Source: Acetobacteraceae bacterium
Lineage (GTDB): Bacteria > Pseudomonadota > Alphaproteobacteria > Acetobacterales > Acetobacteraceae
Direction: 5' to 3'
Assembly (NCBI GenBank): GCA_003151425.1
Contig: PLXO01000031.1
Coordinates: forward strand, 1 to 64,000
Length of the DNA stretch: 64,000 nucleotides
Under the pieces are notes generated by a model, which made no database searches, was not told where the DNA came from, and saw nothing but the letters and a program-made list of their open reading frames with translations. Below are positions 44,199 to 53,012 of the stretch, piece by piece; the stretch's first letter is position 1, and every line of letters begins with the position of its first letter. Both the position numbers and the translations under genes were made by a program.

Positions 44199-45269
44199 TC
44201 AGAACGCGTGGCCCTGGGCGATCTCGTGGGCGAATTCCAGGATGCCCGTGCCGATCGCCGACAACGGCGCATAGCGCGGATCCGTGGTGGCCCCGGTTCG
44301 CCAGCGCAGGCCAAGCTGCAGGAAGATAACGCCCAGCTTGTACATCGCCAGCACGCGGTGGAACAGGAAGTCGGACACGTCGCGCCCGGTCAGCCGCGCG
44401 TAGGATGCCACAGCCTCGGCGCGCGAACACAGATGCGCCTCGACCGCGGGCATCTGCGCCATGTCGTGCATCGGCTGTGGGTCCTCGGCGTGCACCCAAT
44501 AGCTAAGAAGGGTGGCGAAATCGAACAGCGGGTCGCCGCGAGTGCCCTGGTCCCAGTCCACCACCGCGACCGGCGACAGATCGATCCGGTCCAGGATCAT
44601 GTTGTTCAGCTTGAAATCGTTGTGCAGCAGCCCAGGCTTGCCATCCGGCACCAGATGCGCCTCCAGCCAGGTGCCCAGCGCGGCGTGCAGCGCGTCGGTG
44701 CCGTCTTCTTTCGCCGCCAGCCCGCGCCGGCGCCAGCCGGACACCGCGCGCTCCAGGAACCCGTCCGGGCGGCCAAGCTCGTCGAGACCGATCGCCGCCG
44801 TGTCGACCGCATGGATCGCCGCGATCGTCTCCAGCAGCACCTGCGACAGCCGCGCGCCCAACCCGGGGCGCGCGGCAAGGTCGGGTGGCACGTGCTCGCG
44901 GATCACCAGTCCCGGGCGGTATTGCAGGATCTGGAACGGCGCGCCAAGCACCGCGGCATCGGTGCACAGGAACAGGCTGCGCGGCACGAACGCCAGCACG
45001 TCGGGCAGGCGGCTCAGGATGCGATGCTCGCGCGCCATGTCGTGACTGCCGGCCGGCAGTTCGCCCAACGGCGGGCGGCGCAGCACCGCCGGTGCACCGT
45101 CGAGCCGGATCAGAAAGTTGAGGTTGGCAAGGCCGCCGGCAAATTGACGCGGCGGCTGATCGAGTTCCAGCGCGTGGCCGTGCGCCGCCAGATGCGCGTG
45201 CGCCTGCGGCCAATCGAGCTGCACGCTCTCCGCCGCGGGACGGGTATCTGCGGGAACTTCGTCTGGCAC
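44199..45269 (-). CDS. phosphotransferase family protein (ACAD10/11-type APH domain)
   Basis: A 356-residue kinase-like protein; I choose the GTG after GGAGGGA rather than the track ATG in the upstream repeat block. The APH fold is shown by GGLANLNFLIRL, the Brenner motif LLHNDFKLNNMI and the metal-binding VVDWDQGTRGDPLFDFA. Relatives fused to or encoded beside acyl-CoA dehydrogenases phosphorylate 4-hydroxyacyl-CoAs so they can enter beta-oxidation. The downstream acyl-CoA dehydrogenase and SDR fit that pathway. Confidence 0.87.
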   Translation of the reverse strand: MPDEVPADTRPAAESVQLDWPQAHAHLAAHGHALELDQPPRQFAGGLANLNFLIRLDGAPAVLRRPPLGELPAGSHDMAREHRILSRLPDVLAFVPRSLFLCTDAAVLGAPFQILQYRPGLVIREHVPPDLAARPGLGARLSQVLLETIAAIHAVDTAAIGLDELGRPDGFLERAVSGWRRRGLAAKEDGTDALHAALGTWLEAHLVPDGKPGLLHNDFKLNNMILDRIDLSPVAVVDWDQGTRGDPLFDFATLLSYWVHAEDPQPMHDMAQMPAVEAHLCSRAEAVASYARLTGRDVSDFLFHRVLAMYKLGVIFLQLGLRWRTGATTDPRYAPLSAIGTGILEFAHEIAQGHAF

Positions 45270-45299
45270 GCTCCCTCCGGTTCGGCCGACGGCGACCCT

Positions 45300-45465
45300 G
45301 CGAAGGTGGCGCGCCGGCGTCAAGGCGGCCCGACCATGGCGCCGCCTTGACGCCGACGCGACCAACGTGGTGCCGCCACAGTCAAGACGGGAACGAGCGT
45401 GGCGCCGCTGCTGTCAAGACGGGACCGAGCGTAGTAACGCCACAGTCATGGCGGGACGAGCGCGG
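45300..45465. repeat. degenerate repeat block between two minus-strand genes
   Basis: Drifting copies of GTCAAGACGGGAACGAGCGTG and GCCGCCACAGTCAAGACG fill the gap between the phosphotransferase start and the 3' end of the Fe-type ATPase gene. Two or three copies of each unit are seen, with frequent substitutions. Confidence 0.75.
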
Positions 45466-46501
45466 CCCCGTCGGCGTCCAGCACGATCCCCACGCTGGCG
45501 CCCGTGTCCAGCGGTACCGCAACATTCGCATCGATCACGAACAGTTCCTTCGCCAGCCCGTCGACGGCGACCTGATACTCCATGTGATCGCCCAGGTAGG
45601 CCGCCTTGGCGATCCGCCCGGTCAGCTCGCCGCGATCGGCCCCAAGCCGCACGGCACGCGGGCGGATTGCGAGCTCCGCCGGTCCGGGCGGCACGCCGTG
45701 ATGCAATAACTTAATGACCGCCGGCCCGATGCGCACCACTGCCTGCTCGCCATCGTGGCGCTCGATCGTCACCGGCAGAAGGTTGGCGTCGCCGATGAAA
45801 TCGGCGACGAAATGGCTGTTCGGCCGCTCGTACAGCGATCGCGGCGTGCCGTCCTGCGCGATGCGCGCGGTGTTCATGACGATGATCCGGTCGGACACCG
45901 CCAGCGCCTCCTCCTGGTCATGCGTGACGTAGACCACGGTCAACGCCAGGTCCTGCTGCAAGGCGCGGATCTCCTCACGCACCCGCCGACGCAGCTTGGC
46001 GTCCAGATTAGACAACGGCTCGTCGAACAGCAGCACCTGCGGCTCCAGCACGATGGCGCGGGCGACGGCGACGCGCTGCTGCTGGCCGCCGGACAGTTCG
46101 CTCGGCAGGCGATGCTCGTAGCCGGCCAGGCCCACCAGCGCGAGCTTCGCCGCTGCCTGCTCCCGCGCTCGCCCCCGCCGCGTGCCGCCGGCGCGCAGGC
46201 CGTAGCAGACATTCTCCAGCACCGTCATGTGGGGGAACAGCGCGTAGGATTGGAACACCATCGACACGTCTCGCTCGGCCGCCGACAGCGTGGTGACATC
46301 GGCGCCACCGATCATGATGCGCCCGGCGCTGGGCTGCTCCAGGCCGGCGATCAACCGCAGCGTGCTGGTCTTGCCGCAGCCGGACGGGCCCAGCAGCGTC
46401 ACCAGGCTGGCGCGCGCGATGGCGAAGCTGACCTCGTCCACCGCGACGACCGGGCCGTAACGCTTGCTGACCGCGTGGAACTCGACCGCCGGCGCGCTCA
46501 T
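45446..46501 (-). CDS. ABC transporter ATPase, Fe3+/FbpC type
   Basis: 351 residues from the ATG overlapping the permease stop (ATGA); the longer track frame reads backwards into the permease. Walker A GPSGCGKTS, Q-loop VFQSYALFPHM, signature LSGGQQQRV, Walker B LLFDEPLSNLDA, H-loop THDQEEA, then a C-terminal TOBE-type domain. It powers the FbpB-like permease with the FbpA-like binding protein. Ferric iron is the usual substrate, but 2-aminoethylphosphonate and sugar-phosphate systems look alike. Confidence 0.9.
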   Translation of the reverse strand: MSAPAVEFHAVSKRYGPVVAVDEVSFAIARASLVTLLGPSGCGKTSTLRLIAGLEQPSAGRIMIGGADVTTLSAAERDVSMVFQSYALFPHMTVLENVCYGLRAGGTRRGRAREQAAAKLALVGLAGYEHRLPSELSGGQQQRVAVARAIVLEPQVLLFDEPLSNLDAKLRRRVREEIRALQQDLALTVVYVTHDQEEALAVSDRIIVMNTARIAQDGTPRSLYERPNSHFVADFIGDANLLPVTIERHDGEQAVVRIGPAVIKLLHHGVPPGPAELAIRPRAVRLGADRGELTGRIAKAAYLGDHMEYQVAVDGLAKELFVIDANVAVPLDTGASVGIVLDADGAALVPP

Positions 46502-48753
46502 CCCTGCACCGCAACGACGGTGGTGGCGGGCCGCGCCTCGGTCCGCCGACCGAGCCGGCGCTCGCCGACCAGCGCCTGGATCACCAGCAGCACCAGCAGC
46601 ATGAACACGATCAGCACGGCGGAATACACGATCGCCACCCCCAGGTCGCCGACATCGACGCGACCGACGATATAGACGGTGGCGAGGTTGTAGGCCCCAG
46701 TGGTCAGGAAGATCACCGCCGAGACCGCGGTGACCGCGGCGACAAAGCTGTAGACCATCGCGGTCACCACCGCCGGGCGCATCAGCGGCAGCAGGACGCG
46801 CAGCAACGTGCCGGGCGCATGCGCGCCCAGGGTCAGCGACGCCTCGTCCAGGCTGCGGTCGATCTGGCTGAGATTGGCCAGCCCGGCGCGGATTCCCACC
46901 GGCAGGTTGCGGAACACGAACGAGATGACGATGATCGTTCCGGTCCCAGTCAAGGACACCGGTGGCACGTTGAACGCCAGGATGTAGGCGACGCCGATCA
47001 CCGTGCCGGGAATGGCAAAGCTCATCATCACAAGGAACTCGAAGCTGCGGCGCCCCGGGAAACTCTGCCGGTCCAGCAGCCAGGCGGTCAGCAGCCCGAG
47101 CGCCGCGGTGAACGGCATGGCGATCAGCGACAGCTCGATCGTGGTGACGAAGGACGGCCAGGCCGAGCCCGACAGGAACCAGCCGGCGACGCCCTTCTCG
47201 AACGAGAACGCGGTCCACAGATACTCCAGCGTCGGCGTGTTGTCGCGCCCGATCGAGACGACGAAGCCGCCGGCCAGGATCATGCCGTAGACCGCGACAG
47301 TCAGCACCAACCAGGGCAGGATCGCGCCCAGACATAGCGCGCGCAGCGGGCCTGGCAGCTCGCCCGGCAGGCCCGCGTCGCCCTTGCCGGTCAACGTCGC
47401 GTAGCTGCGCCGCCCGATCCACAGCCGCTGGGCCACGAAAGCCGAAAGCGTGAACGCCAGCAGAACGATCGCCAGCACCGCCGCGCGCCCCTGGTCGTGT
47501 GCGGCGCCGACCACGGCGAAGAAGATCTCGGTCGACAGCACGTTGAAGTTGCCGCCGATCACCAGCGGATTGGCGAAATCCGCCATGCTCTCGATGAAGC
47601 CGATCAGGAACGCGTTCGCCAGTCCCGGGCGGATCAACCGCCAGGTGATCGTGCGGAAGACGCGCCAGGGATGCGCGCGCAGCGTCTGTGCGGCTTCCTC
47701 CAGGCTGGGGCTGACGCCCTGGAGAACACCGGTGACCATCAGGAACGAGATCGGGGTGAACGCCAGCACCTGGGAGATGGCGATGCCGGGCAGGCCGTAG
47801 ATCCAGCGGCTGCGTGGGATGTCGAACATGTTATCGAGCCAGATCGTTACCACGCCGGCGCGGCCGAACAGCAGGATCAGCGCCAGGCCGATGACAAACG
47901 GCGGCGTGATCACCGGCAGGATCGCCAGCGCGCGCAGCACGGGCTTCAGCGGCAGCCGCGTTCGGTTCGCCACCAGCGCGAAGGCCAAGCCCAGCAGCGT
48001 GGTCAGCAGACCTACAAGCACCGCCAGCGCAACGGTGTGCCACGCCACGCCGCAAGCGCCCTCACCGGTGACGCAGCCCACACCCCAGATCGACGCGCTG
48101 AACAGTTTTTGCGCGAACAGCTCGGGGGCGAACCTGCCGACATTGTCTCGCAATGCCGACAGCAGGATGCAGATTACCGGGTAGAACACGAACAGCGCTG
48201 TCACCCCAACGACTGTCAGCAGCGCGCCGACGACGAACACGTCGCCCTTGCACAGGCCCTGGCGTGCCAGCCCCACGGCCATCAGCATCGTGCAGCTGGC
48301 GGCATAGAGCACCGCACCCCAGCCCAGCGCCGGTTGATCCGGTCCCGGACCGAGCAGCGCGGTCAGCCAGGCGAGGCCCCAGCCATGCTGCACGATCGCG
48401 AAGGCCTCGATCGCGAGCCAGACCAGCCCGGCGGCACCGGCGGCCGCCAGGACACGCGGCCGGACGTCTCGGGGATCAGGATAGGCATGGGTCGGCGAAC
48501 CTTCTCCCGCTCCCCTTGAGGGAGGGGGAGAGTCTTTGGCTTCCCCGGCCTTGCGTTTATCCTGGTGCGCGCCCCGCCGCGCCCGTCCGACCGCGGCCCA
48601 CGTCGCCAGCAGCAGCGGCGCGGCCAGCGGCCACAACCAGGCACGGCCCGCCAGCATCGCCACCGGCGAAATCCCGTCGTCCAGCCCGTACCAGGGCACC
48701 ACCAGCAGACCCGCCCAGGCGACGACCAGCCAGACCAACAGCGCGCGCCGCAT
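46498..48753 (-). CDS. fused double permease, Fe3+/FbpB type
   Basis: A 751-residue inner-membrane protein made of two FbpB-like permease halves. Each has an EAA loop (LEEAAQTLRAHPWRVFRTITWRLIRPG and LDEASLTLGAHAPGTLLRVLLPLMRPA). The N-terminal ~170 residues add extra spans, and between the first ones a dispersed palindrome encodes the polar stretch KDSPPPSRGAGEG. The start follows the binding-protein gene by 31 bp. Two permease domains in one chain is normal for FbpB. Confidence 0.9.
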   Translation of the reverse strand: MRRALLVWLVVAWAGLLVVPWYGLDDGISPVAMLAGRAWLWPLAAPLLLATWAAVGRARRGAHQDKRKAGEAKDSPPPSRGAGEGSPTHAYPDPRDVRPRVLAAAGAAGLVWLAIEAFAIVQHGWGLAWLTALLGPGPDQPALGWGAVLYAASCTMLMAVGLARQGLCKGDVFVVGALLTVVGVTALFVFYPVICILLSALRDNVGRFAPELFAQKLFSASIWGVGCVTGEGACGVAWHTVALAVLVGLLTTLLGLAFALVANRTRLPLKPVLRALAILPVITPPFVIGLALILLFGRAGVVTIWLDNMFDIPRSRWIYGLPGIAISQVLAFTPISFLMVTGVLQGVSPSLEEAAQTLRAHPWRVFRTITWRLIRPGLANAFLIGFIESMADFANPLVIGGNFNVLSTEIFFAVVGAAHDQGRAAVLAIVLLAFTLSAFVAQRLWIGRRSYATLTGKGDAGLPGELPGPLRALCLGAILPWLVLTVAVYGMILAGGFVVSIGRDNTPTLEYLWTAFSFEKGVAGWFLSGSAWPSFVTTIELSLIAMPFTAALGLLTAWLLDRQSFPGRRSFEFLVMMSFAIPGTVIGVAYILAFNVPPVSLTGTGTIIVISFVFRNLPVGIRAGLANLSQIDRSLDEASLTLGAHAPGTLLRVLLPLMRPAVVTAMVYSFVAAVTAVSAVIFLTTGAYNLATVYIVGRVDVGDLGVAIVYSAVLIVFMLLVLLVIQALVGERRLGRRTEARPATTVVAVQG
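48510..48530. repeat. second copy of the permease-gene palindrome
   Basis: CTCCCCTTGAGGGAGGGGG and its next two bases are identical to 11912-11932. Here it is translated from the minus strand within a loop of the FbpB-like permease. Confidence 0.85.
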
Positions 48754-48784
48754 CTACTATTTCGTCGTCTGCAACTTCGGGGGA

Positions 48785-49822
48785 TTACTTCGGCGCGTTC
48801 TTCACCTCGTTGGTCCAGCGTCCCAGCAGCCGCGCGCGCGTGGCCGACGAGCCATAGGTCGCAAAATCGTATTCGATCAGCTTGATCTTCGACAGATCGG
48901 GGGCCTCCGGCGGCACCGGCGTTTCCGGATTCGACGGGATCTGGAAGCTGCCGGACGGCGCGGCGAGCTTCTGCGCCGGCACGGTCAGCGCCCAGTCGTA
49001 GAACTTGCGCGCCTCGTCCAGGTGCCGCCCGCCCTTGATCAGGCTCATCGAGCCGATCTCGTAACCAGTGCCCTCGCAGGGCGAGACCACGGCGACCGGC
49101 TTGTGGTGCTCGGCCACATCGATGATGTCGTGCTGGAAGGCGATGCCAATCAGCGTCTCGCCCTGCCCGGCGGCGAGCGCGGGCGCTGCGCCGGCCTTGG
49201 TGTATTCGTTGATGTTACGGTTCAATGCCTTCATGTAGTCGAACGCCTTCGCCTCCCCCATCAACTGCACGATGGTGGCGAGCATGGTCCACGCCGTGCC
49301 CGACGAATTCGGGTCCGCCATCTGCACCTCGCCCTTGAACTCGGGCTTGATCAGGTCGGCCCAGCAGGCGGGCGGCGTCAGCTTGCGCCGCTTCATGTCC
49401 TCCGTGTTGTAACCGAAGCCCAGCGCGCCGAGGTAGATCCCGACGGTGCGGTACTGCGAGCGTTGCGCCTGGCGCTGCGCCCAGTCGCGCAGCTTGGGCA
49501 GCACCGGCGATTGATACGGCTCGGTCAGGCCCTCGTCGGCGGCCTGCAGATGTGGGTCGCCGGTGCCACCCCACCAGATGTCACCGTGCGGGTTGTCCTT
49601 CTCGGCGCGGATACGAGCAAAAATCTCGCCGGCGCTCATGCGGGTCATGTCGATCTGGACGCCGGTCTCCTTCTGGTAGGTGTTGGCCATGCTGCGGCAC
49701 CATTTCTCGTCGACACCGCAATACATCACCAACGTGCGCTGCGCCGCCGCCTGACCGGCGGCGAGAAGGGTGGCGGTGCTGAAGGCAAGCGCGAACAGAG
49801 TACGTCGCGTGGTCTCGGACAT
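48785..49822 (-). CDS. ABC transporter substrate-binding protein, Fe3+/FbpA type
   Basis: 345 residues from the ATG after GGGGAG; upstream codons of the track frame are not used. Sec signal TTRRTLFALAFSTATLLAAGQAAAQ, then TLVMYCGVDEKWCRSM, TGVQIDMTRMSAGEIFARIRAE, GDIWWGGTGDPHLQA, the hallmarks of the FbpA / 2-aminoethylphosphonate group. The Tyr residues expected for ferric binding cannot be placed by eye, so the ligand is open. First gene of the importer operon (binding protein, permease, ATPase). Confidence 0.88.
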   Translation of the reverse strand: MSETTRRTLFALAFSTATLLAAGQAAAQRTLVMYCGVDEKWCRSMANTYQKETGVQIDMTRMSAGEIFARIRAEKDNPHGDIWWGGTGDPHLQAADEGLTEPYQSPVLPKLRDWAQRQAQRSQYRTVGIYLGALGFGYNTEDMKRRKLTPPACWADLIKPEFKGEVQMADPNSSGTAWTMLATIVQLMGEAKAFDYMKALNRNINEYTKAGAAPALAAGQGETLIGIAFQHDIIDVAEHHKPVAVVSPCEGTGYEIGSMSLIKGGRHLDEARKFYDWALTVPAQKLAAPSGSFQIPSNPETPVPPEAPDLSKIKLIEYDFATYGSSATRARLLGRWTNEVKNAPK

Positions 49823-49983
49823 GGTGAGACTCCCCCGGGTGTATCCGTAACGGTCGGTGATCGTACCCGATTCGCTCGGGGTTCGCATTGGGGTCACCGT
49901 ATCGCCACACGATAGATCGGGAAAGCGCCGGCGGGCGAGAAAGCAATGGACCAAACAATGCATCGCAGCCAAAGGAGGGCACC

Positions 49984-50931
49984 ATGTCAAAGCCCGATCA
50001 GATCAAACATGTCGCAGTGCTGGGGGCCGGCACGATCGGTGCGAGCTGGACTGCGCTGTTCCTGGCGCGCGGCCTGTCTGTCGCGGTGCAGGACCCGAAC
50101 CCGGCGGCCGAGGCCTACGTACGCCGCTACGTCGCGGACGCCTGGCCGACGCTGCATCGCCTGGGTATGGCGGCCGACGCGGCGCCGGATCGCTGGACCT
50201 TCCATGCCTCGCCGGTCGCAGCGGTGGACCGGGCGGAATTCGTCCAGGAGAACGCGCCGGAGCGGCTGGAGATCAAGCGCGCCCTCTATGCCGAGATCGA
50301 CGCGGCGCTGCCGCCGCGGGCGATCCTGGCGTCCAGCTCCTCCGGCCTGATGATGAGCGATCTACAGCCGGGCGTGGCGAGCGCGTCGCGCATGGCGATC
50401 GGCCACCCGTTCAACCCGCCGCACCTGATCCCGCTGGTCGAGGTGGTGGGCGGCAAGGACACCGCGCCGGCAACGGTGGACTGGTGCCTCGACTTCTACC
50501 GCCACATCGGCAAGCGGCCGATCCACATCCGCAAGGAGGCGCCGGGCCATCTCGCCAACCGGCTGCAGGCGGCGCTGTGGCGCGAGGCGATCAACGCCGT
50601 CGTCACCGGGCTGGCCAGCGTGGAGGACGTCGACACCGCGATCAGCGCCGGGCCGGGCCTGCGCTGGGCGGCGATGGGGCCGCACATGACGTTCCACCTC
50701 GGCGGCGGCGAGGGCGGCATGACGCACATGCTCGCCCAGTTCCGCCCCGCGTTCGAGGCATGGTGGCGGACCATGGGCACGCCGGAACTGACCGACGCGG
50801 TCTGCCTGCAGTTGATCGAGGGGGTGGCGGCGGAGGCGCGCGGACGCGACATGGCGACCCTGGTGCGCGACCGCGACGCCGTGCTGCTGCCGCTGCTGGA
50901 GCTGGTGAGCAAGCCGGGCAGTCGGACGTAG
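49984..50931 (+). CDS. 3-hydroxyacyl-CoA / L-carnitine dehydrogenase
   Basis: A 315-residue NAD-dependent dehydrogenase; AAAGGAGG lies 5 nt before the chosen ATG. The Rossmann loop is VAVLGAGTIGASWTALFL, followed by EFVQENAPERLEIK, ASSSSGL, the HPFNPPHLIPLVEVVGG motif and GHLANRLQAALWREA. The sequence resembles carnitine 3-dehydrogenases more than fatty-acid FadB-type enzymes. Divergent from the Fe-type importer with about 160 bp between starts; no carnitine-specific genes are adjacent. Confidence 0.88.
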   Translation: MSKPDQIKHVAVLGAGTIGASWTALFLARGLSVAVQDPNPAAEAYVRRYVADAWPTLHRLGMAADAAPDRWTFHASPVAAVDRAEFVQENAPERLEIKRALYAEIDAALPPRAILASSSSGLMMSDLQPGVASASRMAIGHPFNPPHLIPLVEVVGGKDTAPATVDWCLDFYRHIGKRPIHIRKEAPGHLANRLQAALWREAINAVVTGLASVEDVDTAISAGPGLRWAAMGPHMTFHLGGGEGGMTHMLAQFRPAFEAWWRTMGTPELTDAVCLQLIEGVAAEARGRDMATLVRDRDAVLLPLLELVSKPGSRT

Positions 50932-51190
50932 GAAGCAAGGCCAGGGGCTCCGCCCCTGGACCCCGCCAAGGGGCTTTGCCCCTTAGAACCCCACCAAGGG
51001 CAGCGGCCCTTGGAACCCGCTCTTTGAATGTGGGGCACGGGAGGGGGACCCCCCTCCCGTGCCCCACATCCAAAAAATGGAGTCCAGAGGCCGCTGCCGG
51101 CGCCTGCCCCCGGGCACTTGACCCGGGGGGTGGGGGTCCAGGGGGCAAAGCCCCCTGGCGGGTTTCAGGGCAGAGCCCTGACCTTGCTTC
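50932..51190. repeat. composite palindromic repeat with a 19-bp hairpin
   Basis: Nested inverted units fill the gap: GGAAGCAAGGCCAGGG at the left answers CCCTGACCTTGCTTCC at the right. In between are AAGGGGCTTTGCCCCTT, AAGGGCAGCGGCCCTT and a strong stem TGTGGGGCACGGGAGGGGG paired with its complement, followed by AAAAAA. Such stacks are common in Acetobacteraceae intergenic DNA. The A-run gives a terminator for the minus-strand sigma factor gene or an end for the plus-strand dehydrogenase transcript. Confidence 0.85.
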
Positions 51191-51192
51191 CT

Positions 51193-51945
51193 TCACCCGA
51201 TTGCCAAGCCCTTCTGCCAACCCCGCGCCCACGCGATCAGCCGGCCCAGCGCGGCGGCCGGACCGCGGCGCGGCGGCGGGCTTCCGGCGGTCGATGGCAG
51301 TGCCGGGGCTGGGGTGGGCGCCGCGCCGGCAACCAGCGCATCGATGGTCTTGCGGATCCGGCCGCGGGCGCGGTGCGGCAGCACGCGCTGGTTCTCCGCG
51401 CTGATGCCGAGCAGGGCGCAGGCCTCCTCCGCCTCGCTGCCCTCCATGTCGCGCAGGATGATCACCGCGCGCTGGCCGGCGGGCAGACGCTCGATCGCCG
51501 CCTGCACATGGGTCCAGAGCTGCCGGCCCGCGACCACCCGCTCCGGGTTGATCTCGTCCCACAGCCGGGGCGCCTCGACCCAGTGGCCGTCGGCCTGGAA
51601 TTCGGTCACATCAACCGCCCGCTCGTTGCCCTGGGCGCCGTCGAGGATCCCTGGCAGTCCGACCAGCCGCTTCTCGCGCCCGGCGCGGGTGCGCGCGCGG
51701 TTCAGCACGATGGAGAATAGCCAAGTGTCCAGGCTGGAGCGGCCCTCGAAGCGGCGGATCCCATTGAACACTGCCAGCCAAGCGTCCTGCACCACCTCCT
51801 CCGCCTGGGCGCGGCTGCCGATGATCGAGTTGGCGACCGACACCAAGGACGCATGGAACCGGCGGATCAACTGCCGGTAGGCGCCGTCCTCTCCCGCCCG
51901 GAGCCGCGCCAGGAACGCCGGATCGTCGAATTCGGCCGTGCGCAT
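51193..51945 (-). CDS. ECF-type RNA polymerase sigma factor
   Basis: A 250-residue sigma-70 factor with regions 2 and 4 only. Region 2: YRQLIRRFHASLVSVANSIIGSRAQAEEVVQDAWLAVFNGIRRFEGRSSLDTWLF. Region 4: AAIERLPAGQRAVIILRDMEGSEAEEACALLGIS followed by ENQRVLPHRARGRIRK. The C-terminus adds ~40 Pro/Ala-rich residues. I start at the ATG of MRTAEFDD; the track extension is spurious. The divergent zinc-finger anti-sigma is its likely partner. Confidence 0.92.
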   Translation of the reverse strand: MRTAEFDDPAFLARLRAGEDGAYRQLIRRFHASLVSVANSIIGSRAQAEEVVQDAWLAVFNGIRRFEGRSSLDTWLFSIVLNRARTRAGREKRLVGLPGILDGAQGNERAVDVTEFQADGHWVEAPRLWDEINPERVVAGRQLWTHVQAAIERLPAGQRAVIILRDMEGSEAEEACALLGISAENQRVLPHRARGRIRKTIDALVAGAAPTPAPALPSTAGSPPPRRGPAAALGRLIAWARGWQKGLAIG

Positions 51946-52118
51946 GCGCCCTCGCCCCTCCGCCTGGCCCGGTGACCGGGAGACCGGGGATGGTGTAACG
52001 TCTTGGCGGCTGGGGTGTCCAAGATTGTATTGGGACAGTCCGTGGGCGACCGCGGGGGGAGGCAGCCGAACCGCGGAGGGCCGCGGGGAGAGAGAGAGCC
52101 GGTCCTCGGGCGACCGCG

Positions 52119-52403
52119 GTGGAACGAGAGAAGGTAAAGAGAGACCAGGACGTGCCGACCTGCAGAGACGTAAGCGAGCTGGTGACCGACTATCTGGAGC
52201 GCCGCCTGTCGGTGCGCGGCTGGCTGGGGGTGCGCTGGCACCTGCGCCAATGCGACGCCTGCCGGCGCTATATCGCGCAGATGCGCCAAACCATACGACT
52301 TCTAGCCGACAGCGCATTCCCGCCGCCGGGCACCGAGACCGAGGAAACCGTGTTGCGCGCCGTGCATGGCAGCGCGCCGCCTGACCCCGCTCCGGGCGAG
52401 TAG
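52119..52403 (+). CDS. zinc-finger anti-sigma factor
   Basis: A 94-residue soluble protein with a ZAS-type anti-sigma domain: TCRDVSELVTDYLERRLS, then HLRQCDACRRYIAQM, giving the H-x3-C-x2-C zinc site. No membrane span follows, so this is a cytoplasmic form. Start at GTG 52119; another GTG 11 codons later is possible. It is transcribed away from the ECF sigma gene, with about 170 bp of GC-rich repeats between; usually such pairs are co-directional. Confidence 0.8.
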   Translation: MEREKVKRDQDVPTCRDVSELVTDYLERRLSVRGWLGVRWHLRQCDACRRYIAQMRQTIRLLADSAFPPPGTETEETVLRAVHGSAPPDPAPGE

Positions 52404-53012
52404 CCATGGGTTGCCCAGCGCCGGTTGCTCAGTGTTCGGGCAGAGGATGCCCCCGGGGCCGCCAGAGTGCCGCGCGCTTACCCAATCGGTGTGACCAACC
52501 GCTCATCGGACTCACCGTCAGGACTAAAATCTTAATGGATTATTAAGCATACGGATGTAGGTTGCACAGTTCCCGGCGTCTCCACACCGGCTGACGCCAC
52601 AGGACACGGAGTCGGTTTATATGCCGCGACGTCCTGACTCACGAAATTCCTTGCCGCCAGGAGCAGAACGCGCGGCGGGCGTCACCCACCCTGCCCCAGG
52701 CCGCGCCCATCCCCACCTTGGCGCCGTCCTGATTCCCCCGAGTCGTCATTCCGCCAGCGGTCGTCCCGCCAGCGGTCATCTCCCCAGTCGTCATCCATCG
52801 TCATCCCCGGGGTCGCAGTCCCCCCTTGGGCATTGCGACTCGGGCGCCCATATATTTTGGAGAGTCCCGCATGGCCACTCAAAAACCACACTTTTTCCCG
52901 ATAAGCGCCGCACCCCCACGATTATCATTGACGGGGTGTCGGCGTAGCGGGCTAGGCTCGCATCCATCTTGCATCTCCCGACACGGTGACAACCATGCCT
53001 AAGGGGGCACCG
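52404..53012. other. 600-bp leader before prkA with an AT-rich island and CGTCATC/CCAGCGGTC repeats
   Basis: No gene is supported. An AT-rich patch at 52523-52560 holds the palindrome CTTAAT-GGATT-ATTAAG (52531-52547). From 52730 to 52815 short units GTCATTCCGCCAGCGGTC and CGTCATCC repeat. A possible promoter (52928-52958) lies near the end. Confidence 0.5.
52928..52958 (+). promoter_or_regulatory. possible prkA promoter
   Basis: TTGACG at 52928 and TAGGCT at 52953, 19 bp apart, 55 bp before the chosen prkA start. The fit is modest and the spacing slightly long. Confidence 0.3.

Noticed and set aside
45446-47422. 658-residue frame ending as the FbpC-like ATPase
   Set aside because: Residues before the ATG at 46501 are an off-frame reading of the permease gene.
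49857-51404. 515-residue plus-strand ORF over the dehydrogenase and repeats
   Set aside because: Gly/Arg-rich shifted frame of the dehydrogenase running into palindromic repeats.
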